In this document: positions 46,290-54,876 of the stretch, one piece after another
Layout: each line of letters starts with the position of its first letter
Numbering within the stretch: the stretch's first letter is position 1
Assembly: GCA_041228285.1 (NCBI GenBank)
Contig: CP166133.1
Location: 496,001 to 560,000 of the forward strand
Direction of reading: 5' to 3'
Length of the DNA stretch: 64,000 nt
Source of the DNA: Neisseriaceae bacterium CLB008
GTDB lineage: Bacteria > Pseudomonadota > Gammaproteobacteria > Burkholderiales > Neisseriaceae
Notes under the pieces: generated by a model
The model's input: only the letters and a program-made list of their open reading frames with translations
Database searches by the model: none
Told to the model about the DNA's origin: nothing
Program-made: the position numbers and the translations under genes

Positions 46290-47084
46290 ATGATGAAGCC
46301 CGCTTGTGTATCCACTGTGAAGGCGACCGTTGAGGTCAGTAGATCATTGACGCGACTGGAAAAAATATTGTTTAGCCTAGGCGTGCTGTGGCTGCTGCTG
46401 GCGCTTAGTGGGCCGCATCTGCCTCAGTACGCCGACTATCATGGTTTTGCTGACCAAAGCCAGCTTTGGGGTCTTAGTCATTGGGGTGATGTGTGGTCGA
46501 ATCTGGCTATTGTGGCCGTCGGTGCGGCAGGCGCTTGGAGTGGGCGTCTGAGTCGCTTGCTGAGCCGTTGGCCGGCGCTGTACGAGCGTCAGCAGCTGTT
46601 TTTCTATGGTTTGATCTTGGCTGGGCTGGGGTCTTTTGTGTATCACTTGGCGCCGAATGACCAGACTTTATGGCTAGATCGCTTAGGAATGTGCGTGGCG
46701 TTTGCTGGCGTGTTGGGGCTGGCGGTGACGCATCGCGTTAGCGACCGCGCAGGCCAGATCATGGTGTATGCGGCGCTGATTGCGGGGCCGTTTAGCCTAT
46801 GGTTGTGGCAATACAGCGGCAGCCTATGGGCATGGAGCTTATATCAAGGTGGCGGCATGTTCCTCATCATCGGCTTGGCGCTGTGGCCGGCGGTGTCGTC
46901 TAAGTATCGCGTGTCGTTGGGCTGGGTGATGGCCTGTTATGCCGTGGCCAAGCTGTGTGAATTAGGCGATCACCAAATTTATGCGTGGACCCATGAATGG
47001 ATATCAGGGCATACGTTTAAGCATCTGTTTTCAGCGCTGGCGGGGCTGTCGTTACTGTTTGCGGCGTGGCGAGATAGGGCGTAA
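46290..47084 (+). CDS. Ceramidase-like integral membrane protein (CREST superfamily)
   Basis: A 264-residue protein with about seven TM segments. Conserved polar residues of the alkaline ceramidase/CREST group are visible: WSNLAIVAVGAAGAW near residue 72, SFVYHLAPNDQTLWLDRLGM near 115 (the His and Asp of the proposed metal site) and HEWISGHTFKHLFSALAG near 235 (His pair). CREST members are membrane hydrolases proposed to use a zinc site on amide bonds of lipids. ATG 46290, preceded by AGGA, was chosen over ATG 46263. It is divergent from the XRE regulator. The substrate is unknown; a ceramide substrate is not implied in this bacterium. Confidence 0.7.
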   Translation: MMKPACVSTVKATVEVSRSLTRLEKILFSLGVLWLLLALSGPHLPQYADYHGFADQSQLWGLSHWGDVWSNLAIVAVGAAGAWSGRLSRLLSRWPALYERQQLFFYGLILAGLGSFVYHLAPNDQTLWLDRLGMCVAFAGVLGLAVTHRVSDRAGQIMVYAALIAGPFSLWLWQYSGSLWAWSLYQGGGMFLIIGLALWPAVSSKYRVSLGWVMACYAVAKLCELGDHQIYAWTHEWISGHTFKHLFSALAGLSLLFAAWRDRA

Positions 47085-47342
47085 GCGATGGTTTTTAGAG
47101 TCGCTCCTCAATACGTCATAATGGCAATCATGTTTACCGTTGGGTGTAGTGATTTGTAAGGTGGGCAAAGCGCAGCGTGCCCACCATTTTCAACGTGCTT
47201 ACATGTTAAAACCAAAACCCGCGTGGGTCGTGACCCACCCTACGCTGAACGGTAACCGCTGCCGGCATTAAGGCATAGATCGAGAGCAGGCATTGCAAAC
47301 CATATTTTTTAAGGCAAATGGCCTGATGGCGCAGCGACAGAC
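47085..47342. repeat. Intergenic GGTGGG-type repeat elements
   Basis: GGTGGGCAAAGCGCAGCGTGCCCACC (a hairpin, near 47160; quoted halves GGTGGGC and GCCCACC) and GCGTGGGTCGTGACCCACCC near 47221 belong to the family seen around the rrn operon. No gene is seen in this gap. Confidence 0.7.
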
Positions 47343-47371
47343 AAAAAAAGCCACTCATGTCTGAGTGGCTT
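47343..47371 (-). terminator. Terminator of suhB
   Basis: AAGCCACTCA and TGAGTGGCTT form a 10-bp stem with loop TGTC. On the minus strand it is followed by seven T residues. Confidence 0.88.
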
Positions 47372-47388
47372 GGTTAAACCTGAAAGGC

Positions 47389-48177
47389 TTATTTTTCGTG
47401 CTTGGCAATGATTTGCAGCAGTTGCGCCAATACTTTTGGGTTGGCAGCGACGATGTCGCCGCTTTCCATCCAGCCGTCGTCGCCGGCAAAATCGGTGACG
47501 ATGCCGCCAGCTTCTTGTACCAATAAGCTACCGGCAGCAATGTCCCAAGGTTTTAGATTGTATTCGAAGAAGCCATCAACGCGGCCAGCGGCAACGTTGC
47601 ATAGGTCTAAAGAGGCAGCGCCTTCACGGCGGCCACCGGCGGTTTTGGCCAAAACGTCTTTTAAAATGGCTAGGTAGGTGTTCATCATGCTTTGGTCTAC
47701 TACGGGGAAGCCGGTAGAGATCAAGCATTCGTTTAGCTCAATGCGGCTAGACACACGAATACGGCGGTCGTTTAGTAAGGCGCCTTGGCCGCGCGAAGCG
47801 GTGAATAACTCATTGTGCTCAGGGGCAAACACTACAGCGTCGGTGACGATGCCTTTGTGCGCAAGGGCAATGGAAATTGCGTATTGAGGATGACCGTGTA
47901 AATAGTTGGTGGTACCATCCAAAGGATCGATAATCCATTCATAGTCAGATTTTGCTGGGCCATGAGTGCCAGATTCTTCCGTGCGAATGCGGTGATGAGG
48001 GTAGGCTTCTTTCAGAATGGAAACCAAAATGTTTTCAGACTCTTTGTCTACTTGAGACACAAAATCGTTAAACGCTTTGCTTTCAAATTTAACCGAGGTT
48101 AAGTTGTTGGATGCGCGCAACATCATGTGCGCAGAGCGACGGGCGGCTTTGATGGCCGTATTAATCATGGGGTTCAT
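47389..48177 (-). CDS. suhB: Inositol-1-monophosphatase family protein SuhB
   Basis: A 262-residue magnesium-dependent phosphatase-fold protein. The metal motifs are RTEESG near residue 65, IDPLDGTTNYLHG near 82 and WDIAAGSLLVQEAGG near 210. In E. coli SuhB also joins the rRNA antitermination complex, which fits an organism whose rrn leaders have boxA sites. ATG 48177 was preferred; the longer frame adds a non-homologous tail. It is divergent from trmJ, the same arrangement as in many proteobacteria. Confidence 0.92.
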   Translation of the reverse strand: MNPMINTAIKAARRSAHMMLRASNNLTSVKFESKAFNDFVSQVDKESENILVSILKEAYPHHRIRTEESGTHGPAKSDYEWIIDPLDGTTNYLHGHPQYAISIALAHKGIVTDAVVFAPEHNELFTASRGQGALLNDRRIRVSSRIELNECLISTGFPVVDQSMMNTYLAILKDVLAKTAGGRREGAASLDLCNVAAGRVDGFFEYNLKPWDIAAGSLLVQEAGGIVTDFAGDDGWMESGDIVAANPKVLAQLLQIIAKHEK

Positions 48178-48336
48178 GTGAAAATCCAAGTTCCAAAGCA
48201 AAATAAAATTAAAGGTTCGCGCTATCCCACCCGCTTGACGTAAAGCAAGGCTGCGCGTCACCATTAAAGACGTATTGACTGAATGTTTAAAGATCGAATC
48301 CGTAAATTATACGCATATTTAACCCAAACTGAAACC

Positions 48337-49140
48337 ATGAATAAACCACAGCTCCCATTATTTTTACAAAACATCCACATCGTCCTTAGTCGCACCAGCC
48401 ATCCTGCCAATATTGGTTCAGCCGCCCGCGCCATGAAAACCATGGGCTTGGGTAAATTGATTTTGGTGGCGCCGAATCTGATGGAAACGCCGATGACGCC
48501 TGAGCCTAAGGCGTATGACCCAGAGGCACCAGAAGCGTTTAGCCTGCCGGAAGAAAGCTTTATTTTGGCCTCGGGCGCGCGCGACGTGCTGGAGCAGGCG
48601 CTGATCGTGCCCACCTTGGCCGATGCCCTGGCGCCGATGACGATTAGCTGTGCCCTCACCAGCCGTAAGCGGGAGTTAACCGCTGAACTGAAAACCCCGC
48701 GTGAGCAAATGCCGGAGGTGTTGGCCTTGGCTCAGCAAGGGCAGCAGGTGGCCTTGGTGTTCGGTAATGAAACCTTTGGCCTCTCTATTGATGAGGTGCA
48801 AAGCTGCAATCGTTTAATCACCATCAATGGCAACCCTGATTACTTCTCTTTAAATCTGTCCCAAGCGGTTCAAGTGGTGTGCTATGAATTATTTAGCCAG
48901 GTAGATTTAAGTATGGACTATTTACAACAGTCTAATGAATTGGCCACGCATGAACAGGTGCAGGGCATGGTCGAGCACATGGGTACCACCATGGATGAAT
49001 TAGGCTTTTTCGAACGCCGTAACGGCGAACGCCTGATGCGGCGCATGAAGCGTTTGTTCGACCGCGCTGCGGTTGAACGTGAAGAAATCGACATTTTGCG
49101 CGGCTTTTTTAAACTCATCAGTAAAAAGACTCAACCATGA
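48337..49140 (+). CDS. trmJ: tRNA (cytidine/uridine-2'-O-)-methyltransferase TrmJ
   Basis: A 267-residue SPOUT methyltransferase that makes 2'-O-methyl at position 32 of tRNAs. SPOUT motifs are VLSRTSHPANIGSAARAM near residue 16, VFGNETFGLS near 140 and LNLSQAVQVVCYEL near 170. The C-terminal extension with the dimerising and tRNA-binding helices is present. ATG 48337 (MNKPQL) was chosen over an in-frame ATG at 48283. It is divergent from suhB, and its stop overlaps the next start (ATGA), so the DUF1853 gene is coupled to it. Confidence 0.92.
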   Translation: MNKPQLPLFLQNIHIVLSRTSHPANIGSAARAMKTMGLGKLILVAPNLMETPMTPEPKAYDPEAPEAFSLPEESFILASGARDVLEQALIVPTLADALAPMTISCALTSRKRELTAELKTPREQMPEVLALAQQGQQVALVFGNETFGLSIDEVQSCNRLITINGNPDYFSLNLSQAVQVVCYELFSQVDLSMDYLQQSNELATHEQVQGMVEHMGTTMDELGFFERRNGERLMRRMKRLFDRAAVEREEIDILRGFFKLISKKTQP

Positions 49141-50018
49141 ATTTTGCCCAAGACGCGCTGTGGTGGCGGCTGACCGATCAGGCCGTGCGTGATTTAGCTT
49201 CGTTGTTAACCGCGCCGCCGTTGTGGCACAGCGGTGCAGAGCTGTCGCACCGAGCGCTGATTGGCGAACAAGGGTTTCGATTTTTATTGGCGTTGAATGA
49301 TGCGCCTAAGGCCTTGCACGATTTTTTGGCGCAAGAAGCGCCGTATGGCCATCGCCTCGGTTTTTACGCCGAAAGCCTGCTGGCCTTTTGGTTTAGTCAT
49401 GCCCCACATTTTGCGCTATTGGGCCGTAATTTGGCCCTGTACGACAACCCTGTCAGCCGTACTCAGACGTTGGGTTCGGTAGATTTTCTGGTGACGCTCA
49501 ACGATGAGCCGCTGCACATTGAATTGACGTGTAAATACTATGGTAATCCAGAGGCCACCTTAGACGGCTTTGTGGGCCTCAATCAGCAAGACAAAATGGC
49601 CAATAAGATGCACAAGTTAACCCAGCAGCTGGCCTGGTCTGGCCACGAGGCATTTGCGCCGATTCACGCCGCGATTTGGCCCCATGCTGGCCCAGTGCGA
49701 AGCGCCTCGATTGTGCGGGGCGTGGGCTTCACCCCAGAGGGGGTATTGTTAAACGCACCAGCGCCGATTAATCCTTATGGCTGGGCGGGCCATTATGTGA
49801 GCGATTGGGCGGCCTTGCCTGAAGCGCTACAGGGCGGGCGTTGGGTGCTGCTGCGCAATATGTTGCGCTTGAGCCCTGCGCGGGTCGCTTTGGCCGACAG
49901 CCAGCCGTTCTCGGCCTTGATGACAGAAGTGGAAGAGGGGGTGGTGGCGTTTTTGCAGGAACGAATTGATGGCTATTGGCATGAAAGTGCACGCGTCATG
50001 AAGACGGCATTGGCTTGA
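49137..50018 (+). CDS. DUF1853-family protein
   Basis: A 293-residue soluble protein. The family features are LGFYAESLLAFWF near residue 75, LGSVDFLVTLNDEPLHIELTCKYYG (Asp near 121, Glu and Lys near 134-139, quoted in part as VDFLV and HIELTCKYYG) and the C-terminal WHESARVM. The D...E-x-x-K spacing resembles a PD-(D/E)XK nuclease core, but the function is unknown. It overlaps trmJ by four bases, which suggests a linked role in RNA metabolism. The overlap itself is seen; the role is speculation. Confidence 0.75.
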   Translation: MNFAQDALWWRLTDQAVRDLASLLTAPPLWHSGAELSHRALIGEQGFRFLLALNDAPKALHDFLAQEAPYGHRLGFYAESLLAFWFSHAPHFALLGRNLALYDNPVSRTQTLGSVDFLVTLNDEPLHIELTCKYYGNPEATLDGFVGLNQQDKMANKMHKLTQQLAWSGHEAFAPIHAAIWPHAGPVRSASIVRGVGFTPEGVLLNAPAPINPYGWAGHYVSDWAALPEALQGGRWVLLRNMLRLSPARVALADSQPFSALMTEVEEGVVAFLQERIDGYWHESARVMKTALA

Positions 50019-50096
50019 TTTTTGGCAAAAGCAGGCCTAATCTCGGCCGCGCAATGGGCTGAAAACCATTGTGATTTTGTTCGTTGGCATGTTACA

Positions 50097-50122
50097 CTTG
50101 AAAATTATTTTTTTGTCTCTAT
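50097..50122 (+). promoter_or_regulatory. Possible heat-shock (sigma-32) promoter of tig
   Basis: CTTGAA (50097-50102), 14 bases, CTCTAT (50117-50122): perfect -35 and 4 of 6 at the -10 (CCCCAT). The spacing is the same as in the stronger lon candidate. Confidence 0.4.
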
Positions 50123-50233
50123 CTAGTCTGTCATCAGCTGGGTATGGGTTTAATAAACGCAGTTATTTTTAATGCTTGTCAGTATTGAGCGATTCAAGAC
50201 GAGCGTTTTGTCACGTAAAGATAAGGGTTTAAC

Positions 50234-51553
50234 ATGGAAGTTAAGGTAGAAAACTTAGAAGGTTTAGAACGCAAATTAACATTGGCTTTGGCTTGGGACG
50301 AAGTAAACGAACAAGTAACTGCCCGTTTAAAACAAATGCAAAAAAAGGCCAAAGTACAAGGTTTTCGCCCAGGTAAAGCGCCTTTGAAAATGGTTGAGTC
50401 TATGTACGGCCAAGGCGCTCGTGAAGAAGTGTTGAACGAAAAATTGCAACGTGATTTCTACGACGTTGTGGTGGGTGAGAAAATCCGCGTTGCCGGCTAC
50501 CCACGCTTTGACGCCCAAGAAACTCAAGATGACGAAAAAGTATTCAAAGTAGACGCCGTATTTGAAGTATACCCAGAAATCACCGTGGGTGATTTGTCTG
50601 CTAAAGAAGTTGAAAAAGTTGTGGCCAAAGTAGGCGATGCTGAAATCGATCAAACCATCGAAATCCTACGCAAACAACGCACTCGTTACAACCACGTTGA
50701 GCGTGCAGCCCAAGACGGCGACCGCATCATCATCGATTTCGTGGGTAAAATTGACGGCGAAGCCTTTGACGGCGGCAGCTCTGAGAACTTCCCATTCGTA
50801 TTAGGCCAAGGCCAAATGTTGCCAGAATTCGAAGCAGGCCTAGTAGGCATGAAAGCAGGCGAATCTAAAGACGTTGAAGTGAGCTTCCCTGAAGACTACC
50901 ACGGCAAAGACGTGGCCGGTAAAACCGCCGTGTTCACTTTGACCATGCAAAATGTATCTGAAGCCGCTTTGCCAGAAGTAGACGCTGACTTCGCTAAAGC
51001 CCTAGGTATCGAAGACGGTGACGTGGCTAAAATGCGTGCTGAAGTTGAGAAAAACGTGGCGCGTGAAGTGAAACGCCGCACCGAAGACAAAACCAAAGAA
51101 AACGTGATGCAAGCATTGCTAGACGTGACTGAAATCACGGTGCCTAAAGCATTGGTGGCTGAAGAAACCTCTCGCCTTATGGGTGAAATGCGTCAAAACT
51201 TCATCAACCAAGGCATGGACGCCAGCAGCTTGCCTGACTTCCCAGTAGAAATGTTTGCCGCTCAAGCTGAGCGTCGCGTGTCTTTGGGCTTGATCTTGGC
51301 ACAATTGGTTGAAGACAATAAATTAGAGCCAAAACCAGAACAGGTTGAAGCCGTCATCGCCGAATTTGCTGAAAGCTACGAAGATCCAAGCGAAGTGATC
51401 GAATGGTATAAAGCAGACGCACAGCGCATGCAAGGTCCTAGCTCTTTGGCCGTTGAAGCCAACGTGGTGGCCTTTGTATTGGGTCAAGCCAAAGCCGTTG
51501 AAAAAGAAATGAGCTTTGACGACATCATGGCCGCACAGCAAGGCGCCATGTAA
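50234..51553 (+). CDS. tig: Trigger factor
   Basis: A 439-residue ribosome-associated chaperone and peptidyl-prolyl isomerase. The ribosome-binding signature GFRPGKAPLKMVE is at about residues 44-56, the FKBP-like isomerase domain (about 160-245) includes DFVGKIDGEAFDGG and LGQGQMLPEFEAGLVGM, and a helical C-terminal chaperone domain follows. It heads the quality-control block. In most relatives clpP follows directly; here two metabolic genes intervene, and tig has its own terminator. Confidence 0.97.
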   Translation: MEVKVENLEGLERKLTLALAWDEVNEQVTARLKQMQKKAKVQGFRPGKAPLKMVESMYGQGAREEVLNEKLQRDFYDVVVGEKIRVAGYPRFDAQETQDDEKVFKVDAVFEVYPEITVGDLSAKEVEKVVAKVGDAEIDQTIEILRKQRTRYNHVERAAQDGDRIIIDFVGKIDGEAFDGGSSENFPFVLGQGQMLPEFEAGLVGMKAGESKDVEVSFPEDYHGKDVAGKTAVFTLTMQNVSEAALPEVDADFAKALGIEDGDVAKMRAEVEKNVAREVKRRTEDKTKENVMQALLDVTEITVPKALVAEETSRLMGEMRQNFINQGMDASSLPDFPVEMFAAQAERRVSLGLILAQLVEDNKLEPKPEQVEAVIAEFAESYEDPSEVIEWYKADAQRMQGPSSLAVEANVVAFVLGQAKAVEKEMSFDDIMAAQQGAM

Positions 51554-51577
51554 GTTTAGCACGAATTAATTGTACGC

Positions 51578-51604
51578 AAGCCGCCCTTAGGGGCGGCTTT
51601 TTTG
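51578..51604 (+). terminator. Terminator of tig
   Basis: AAGCCGCCC and GGGCGGCTT form a 9-bp stem with loop TTAG, followed by a T-run. Confidence 0.9.
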
Positions 51605-51730
51605 TGGGCGCTGCAGGCGCTGGCGCCGCAGATGAAAATAAGTTAGTCTATGTTTAAGGCTGATTAAATGGCTGTTTTGTTTCAAGGTTTTCCAGTGTGT
51701 TGACATCGTAATGACCTCAGGAGAAAGAGT

Positions 51731-53164
51731 ATGGCAAAATTGACCGCATTATCTAACTTCATTAATGGCCGCTTAACGCCATCCCACAGTACAGAAACCT
51801 TTGAGCTGGTGAGTCCCGTCACCGGTAAGGTCAACGGGCTGTCGCCCGAATCCAATCAAAAAGATCTTGATCAGGCATTTAAGGCTGCGCAAAAAGCCTT
51901 TCTTATTTGGGGGCAAACCACGCCGGCTGAGCGCCAAAAGGCGCTATTGGCCATTGCCGACAGCATTGAAGCCAACGCCAAGGCCTTGGTGGAGGCGCAG
52001 TGTCGCAATACCGGCCAGCTCAAGCACTTGGTGGCCTCAGAAGAAATCGCCGTGTCGGCCGACCAAATCCGCTTTTTTGCCGGTGCCGCTCGAGTATTGG
52101 AGGGGCGGGCCAGCGCTGAGTACATGACGGGCCTGACATCGACCATTCGGCGTGAGCCGCTAGGCGTGGTGGCGCAGGTCACGCCGTGGAACTATCCCTT
52201 TATGATGGCGGTGTGGAAGATCATCCCCGCCATTGCTGCTGGCAATACGGTGGTCTTAAAGCCCAGTGACACAACGCCCGAAAGCACGCTGTTGTTGGCG
52301 CAAATCATCGCCGAACATGTGCCTAAAGGCACGGTCAACATTGTGTTGGGTTCGGCCTTAACCGGTGCAGCGTTGGTGAGCCATCCTGTGCCGGCCTTGG
52401 TGTCGATTACCGGTTCGGTGCGTGCCGGGATGGCGGTGGCCGCCGCGGCGGCGCAAAACGTCACTAAGACCCATTTAGAGTTGGGCGGCAAGGCACCCGT
52501 GGTGGTGTTTGACGATGTGGACATTGCCAAGGCGGCAGAAGCCATTGCCACCGCCGGTTTTTTTAATGCGGGTCAAGACTGTACGGCAGCGACCAGGGTG
52601 TTGGTGGCCGAGAGCATCCACGATCGCTTTGTGAAGGCTTTGGTGAAGCAGGCCAAAAGCATCCACTGCGGTTTGCCAACCGATAAGACGGCGCTGTATG
52701 GCGCACTTAACAATAGCCGTCAGTTAGCGGCCGTTGAAGCGGTGATGGCGGCGCTGAAGCCGCACGCTAAAATTGAGGTGGGTGGTAAGCGGGTGGGCAA
52801 AAGCGGGTTTTATTTTGCCCCGACGGTGATTTCCGGCTTGCAGCAGCAAGACGACGCCGTGCAAAAGGAAATTTTTGGGCCAGTGATCACGGTGCAGTCG
52901 TTTCAGGATGAGGCCGATGCCTTAGCCAAGGCTAATGGCGTGGCCTACGGTTTGGCCGCCAGCGTTTGGACCCGCGATCATGGCCGCGCCATGCGCTTGT
53001 CTAAAGCCTTAGACTTCGGGACGGTTTGGCTCAATACCCACATTCCCTTAGTGGCCGAAATGCCGCATGGGGGCTTTAAGCATTCCGGCTACGGTAAGGA
53101 TTTATCAATGTATGGGCTGGAAGAATACACCCGCATCAAGCATGTGATGAGTGCTTTGGACTAA
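51731..53164 (+). CDS. NAD(P)-dependent aldehyde dehydrogenase, aminobutyraldehyde/betaine-aldehyde type
   Basis: A 477-residue class I aldehyde dehydrogenase. It has the cofactor site TPWNYPFMMAVWK near residue 150 with KPSDTTPES, the general-base Glu in THLELGGKAP near 248 and the catalytic Cys in NAGQDCTAATRV near 282. The C-terminus is GFKHSGYGKDLSMYGLEEYT. The sequence is closest in feel to gamma-aminobutyraldehyde dehydrogenases (PatD-like) of putrescine breakdown, but substrate prediction within this family is unreliable. It is 45 bases upstream of a SnoaL-like gene, and the pair ends in a terminator, so they form a two-gene unit inserted between tig and clpP. Confidence 0.85.
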   Translation: MAKLTALSNFINGRLTPSHSTETFELVSPVTGKVNGLSPESNQKDLDQAFKAAQKAFLIWGQTTPAERQKALLAIADSIEANAKALVEAQCRNTGQLKHLVASEEIAVSADQIRFFAGAARVLEGRASAEYMTGLTSTIRREPLGVVAQVTPWNYPFMMAVWKIIPAIAAGNTVVLKPSDTTPESTLLLAQIIAEHVPKGTVNIVLGSALTGAALVSHPVPALVSITGSVRAGMAVAAAAAQNVTKTHLELGGKAPVVVFDDVDIAKAAEAIATAGFFNAGQDCTAATRVLVAESIHDRFVKALVKQAKSIHCGLPTDKTALYGALNNSRQLAAVEAVMAALKPHAKIEVGGKRVGKSGFYFAPTVISGLQQQDDAVQKEIFGPVITVQSFQDEADALAKANGVAYGLAASVWTRDHGRAMRLSKALDFGTVWLNTHIPLVAEMPHGGFKHSGYGKDLSMYGLEEYTRIKHVMSALD

Positions 53165-53209
53165 AGCCTAGGCCTTTAATCATTGGCCAGATGGCCAGAG
53201 GAGTCGGCA

Positions 53210-53947
53210 ATGAAACCACATGATATTTTGGCCTTGGTGTATCAGGCCGAGCAGGCGCTGTTTACTCAGCATGATGTACGCAGCCTCACCACTTATTTTT
53301 CGCCACATTTCGTGGAACACTCACCTTTGGTTGGGCCTGATCCGCTTGAGGGCTTACGGCAGCTGGTAGTGGATGCCGGTCCTGAACTGCGTCACCAAGT
53401 CGTCAGGGCCTTTGTTGATGGCGAATACGTGGTGCTGCACGGGCGCTATCTGGGTTTGGCGCCAGAGCCTATGGTGGGGTTCGACATTTATCGAGTGCAA
53501 GATGGCCGCATTACCGAGCATTGGGACAGTTTGGTGGCAGAGGCGGCGCCTAACGGCAGTGGCCGCACCCAGCTCGACGGCGACACCCAGGTGGATCCAG
53601 AGGCACCGACTGAGGCCAATCGTGAGCTGGTGACGGTATTTTTTAAAGAGGTATTGATGAATCAGCGCTATGATCGCATTCCTCACTACGCTAATGGCCC
53701 CCAGTTTGAGCAGCACAGTCCTGATATTGCCGATGGCGCTAAGGCCATGCAGGCATTCTTGACTGAGTTAGCCAGCGTCGGTAAGCCGTTGATGTATGAA
53801 ACCTTGCATAGAACCTTGGCGGCGGGGCAGTTTGTGCTGACCCATTCTGAAGGCTATCACGATGGCCAACGCATGACGTATTGTGAGCTGTGGCAGGTTA
53901 AAAACCGTAAGATTGCAGCCCTATGGGACGCCATCTCGCCGCTGTGA
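53210..53947 (+). CDS. Double SnoaL/NTF2-like domain protein
   Basis: A 245-residue protein that seems to hold two copies of a SnoaL-like (NTF2 fold) domain. Repeat one has YFSPHFVEHSPLV and GFDIYRVQDGRITEHWDSL; repeat two has YANGPQFEQHSPDIADG and YCELWQVKNRKIAALWDAI. The repeated pattern F.EHSP...G and D/E...W.V..G/R.I...WD is characteristic of these small-molecule-binding isomerase/hydrolase-like folds. ATG 53210, with GAGGAG upstream, is preferred over ATG 53183. It probably acts with the aldehyde dehydrogenase, but the substrate is unknown. Single-domain members are the usual form. Confidence 0.7.
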   Translation: MKPHDILALVYQAEQALFTQHDVRSLTTYFSPHFVEHSPLVGPDPLEGLRQLVVDAGPELRHQVVRAFVDGEYVVLHGRYLGLAPEPMVGFDIYRVQDGRITEHWDSLVAEAAPNGSGRTQLDGDTQVDPEAPTEANRELVTVFFKEVLMNQRYDRIPHYANGPQFEQHSPDIADGAKAMQAFLTELASVGKPLMYETLHRTLAAGQFVLTHSEGYHDGQRMTYCELWQVKNRKIAALWDAISPL

Positions 53948-54247
53948 AGCCGCGAGCGTGTGGGCTGACGGGCCGCCATCATTTTGATGGCGGTTTTTTC
54001 ATGGCTGCGCTAAGCTAGGCCTTGCCCGCTGATCTGGCGTGGGGGAATGGTTGGGTTGGCCTATAGCCTTATCATTTTTTTTATTTTTAAGGTAAAATAA
54101 GCGTCTTTTATCTGCGTGCGCTTCGCTTTGGCGTTTGCATTTTAGACAAATGGCCTTATATAGCTAACAACGTATTGAAATGAAATGAACGCAAGGTTGT
54201 GGACGCCATTCGTTCGCAATCAATGAACAGTCACAACAGGAGACGGT
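53948..54247. promoter_or_regulatory. Intergenic region upstream of clpP
   Basis: A terminator for the SnoaL-like gene lies at 53973-53999 (CCGCCATC-ATTTT-GATGGCGG plus T-run). An AT-rich tract near 54070-54100 (GGTAAAATAAG) probably holds the clpP promoter. No convincing heat-shock promoter and no gene were found. Confidence 0.5.
53973..53999 (+). terminator. Terminator of the aldehyde dehydrogenase/SnoaL unit
   Basis: CCGCCATC and GATGGCGG form an 8-bp stem with loop ATTTT, followed by six T residues. Confidence 0.88.
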
Positions 54248-54874
54248 ATGCATACCCCTAACATTGAATCACTTGGCTTGGTGCCAATGGTGGTAGAACA
54301 AAGCGGTCGTGGTGAGCGCGCTTATGATATTTACTCTCGCTTATTGAAAGAACGCATTGTGTTTTTGGTTGGGCCTGTAACCGATGAGACCGCCAACTTG
54401 GTGGTGGCGCAGCTGCTGTTCTTGGAAAGTGAAAATCCAGACAAAGACATTTCTTTGTACATTAACTCACCTGGTGGCTCTGTGAGCGCAGGGATGTCTA
54501 TTTTTGATACCATGAATTTCATCAAGCCAGACGTGTCGACCTTATGCCTAGGCCAAGCGGCCAGCATGGGCGCCTTCTTGTTGTCGGCCGGTAAAAAGGG
54601 CAAACGCTTTGCCTTACCGAATAGCCGCGTGATGATTCACCAACCGTTGATCGGTGGCGGCTTGTCAGGCCAAGCGTCTGACATTGAAATTCACGCCAAT
54701 GAATTGATCAAATTAAAACGTAAATTAAACCAATTAATGGCCGATCATGCCGGTCGCCCCGTGGAAGACTTAGAGCGCGACACTGATCGCGATAACTTCA
54801 TGTCGGCACAAGAAGCCTGTGACTATGGCTTAGTAGACAAAGTATTGGCCAGCAAAATGGATGTGATTGCCTAA
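54248..54874 (+). CDS. clpP: ATP-dependent Clp protease proteolytic subunit
   Basis: A 208-residue serine peptidase that forms the barrel degraded-protein chamber with ClpX or ClpA. The catalytic triad is visible as Ser106 ([11 protein letters not shown]), His131 (RVMIHQP) and an Asp in the DTDRDNF region near 178-182. The [12 protein letters not shown] strand motif is near 72. The start has a strong GGAGAC ribosome-binding site. It is two bases from clpX, so the two are translationally linked. Confidence 0.97.
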   Translation: MHTPNIESLGLVPMVVEQSGRGERAYDIYSRLLKERIVFLVGPVTDETANLVVAQLLFLESENPDKDISLYINSPGGSVSAGMSIFDTMNFIKPDVSTLCLGQAASMGAFLLSAGKKGKRFALPNSRVMIHQPLIGGGLSGQASDIEIHANELIKLKRKLNQLMADHAGRPVEDLERDTDRDNFMSAQEACDYGLVDKVLASKMDVIA

Positions 54875-54876
54875 CT

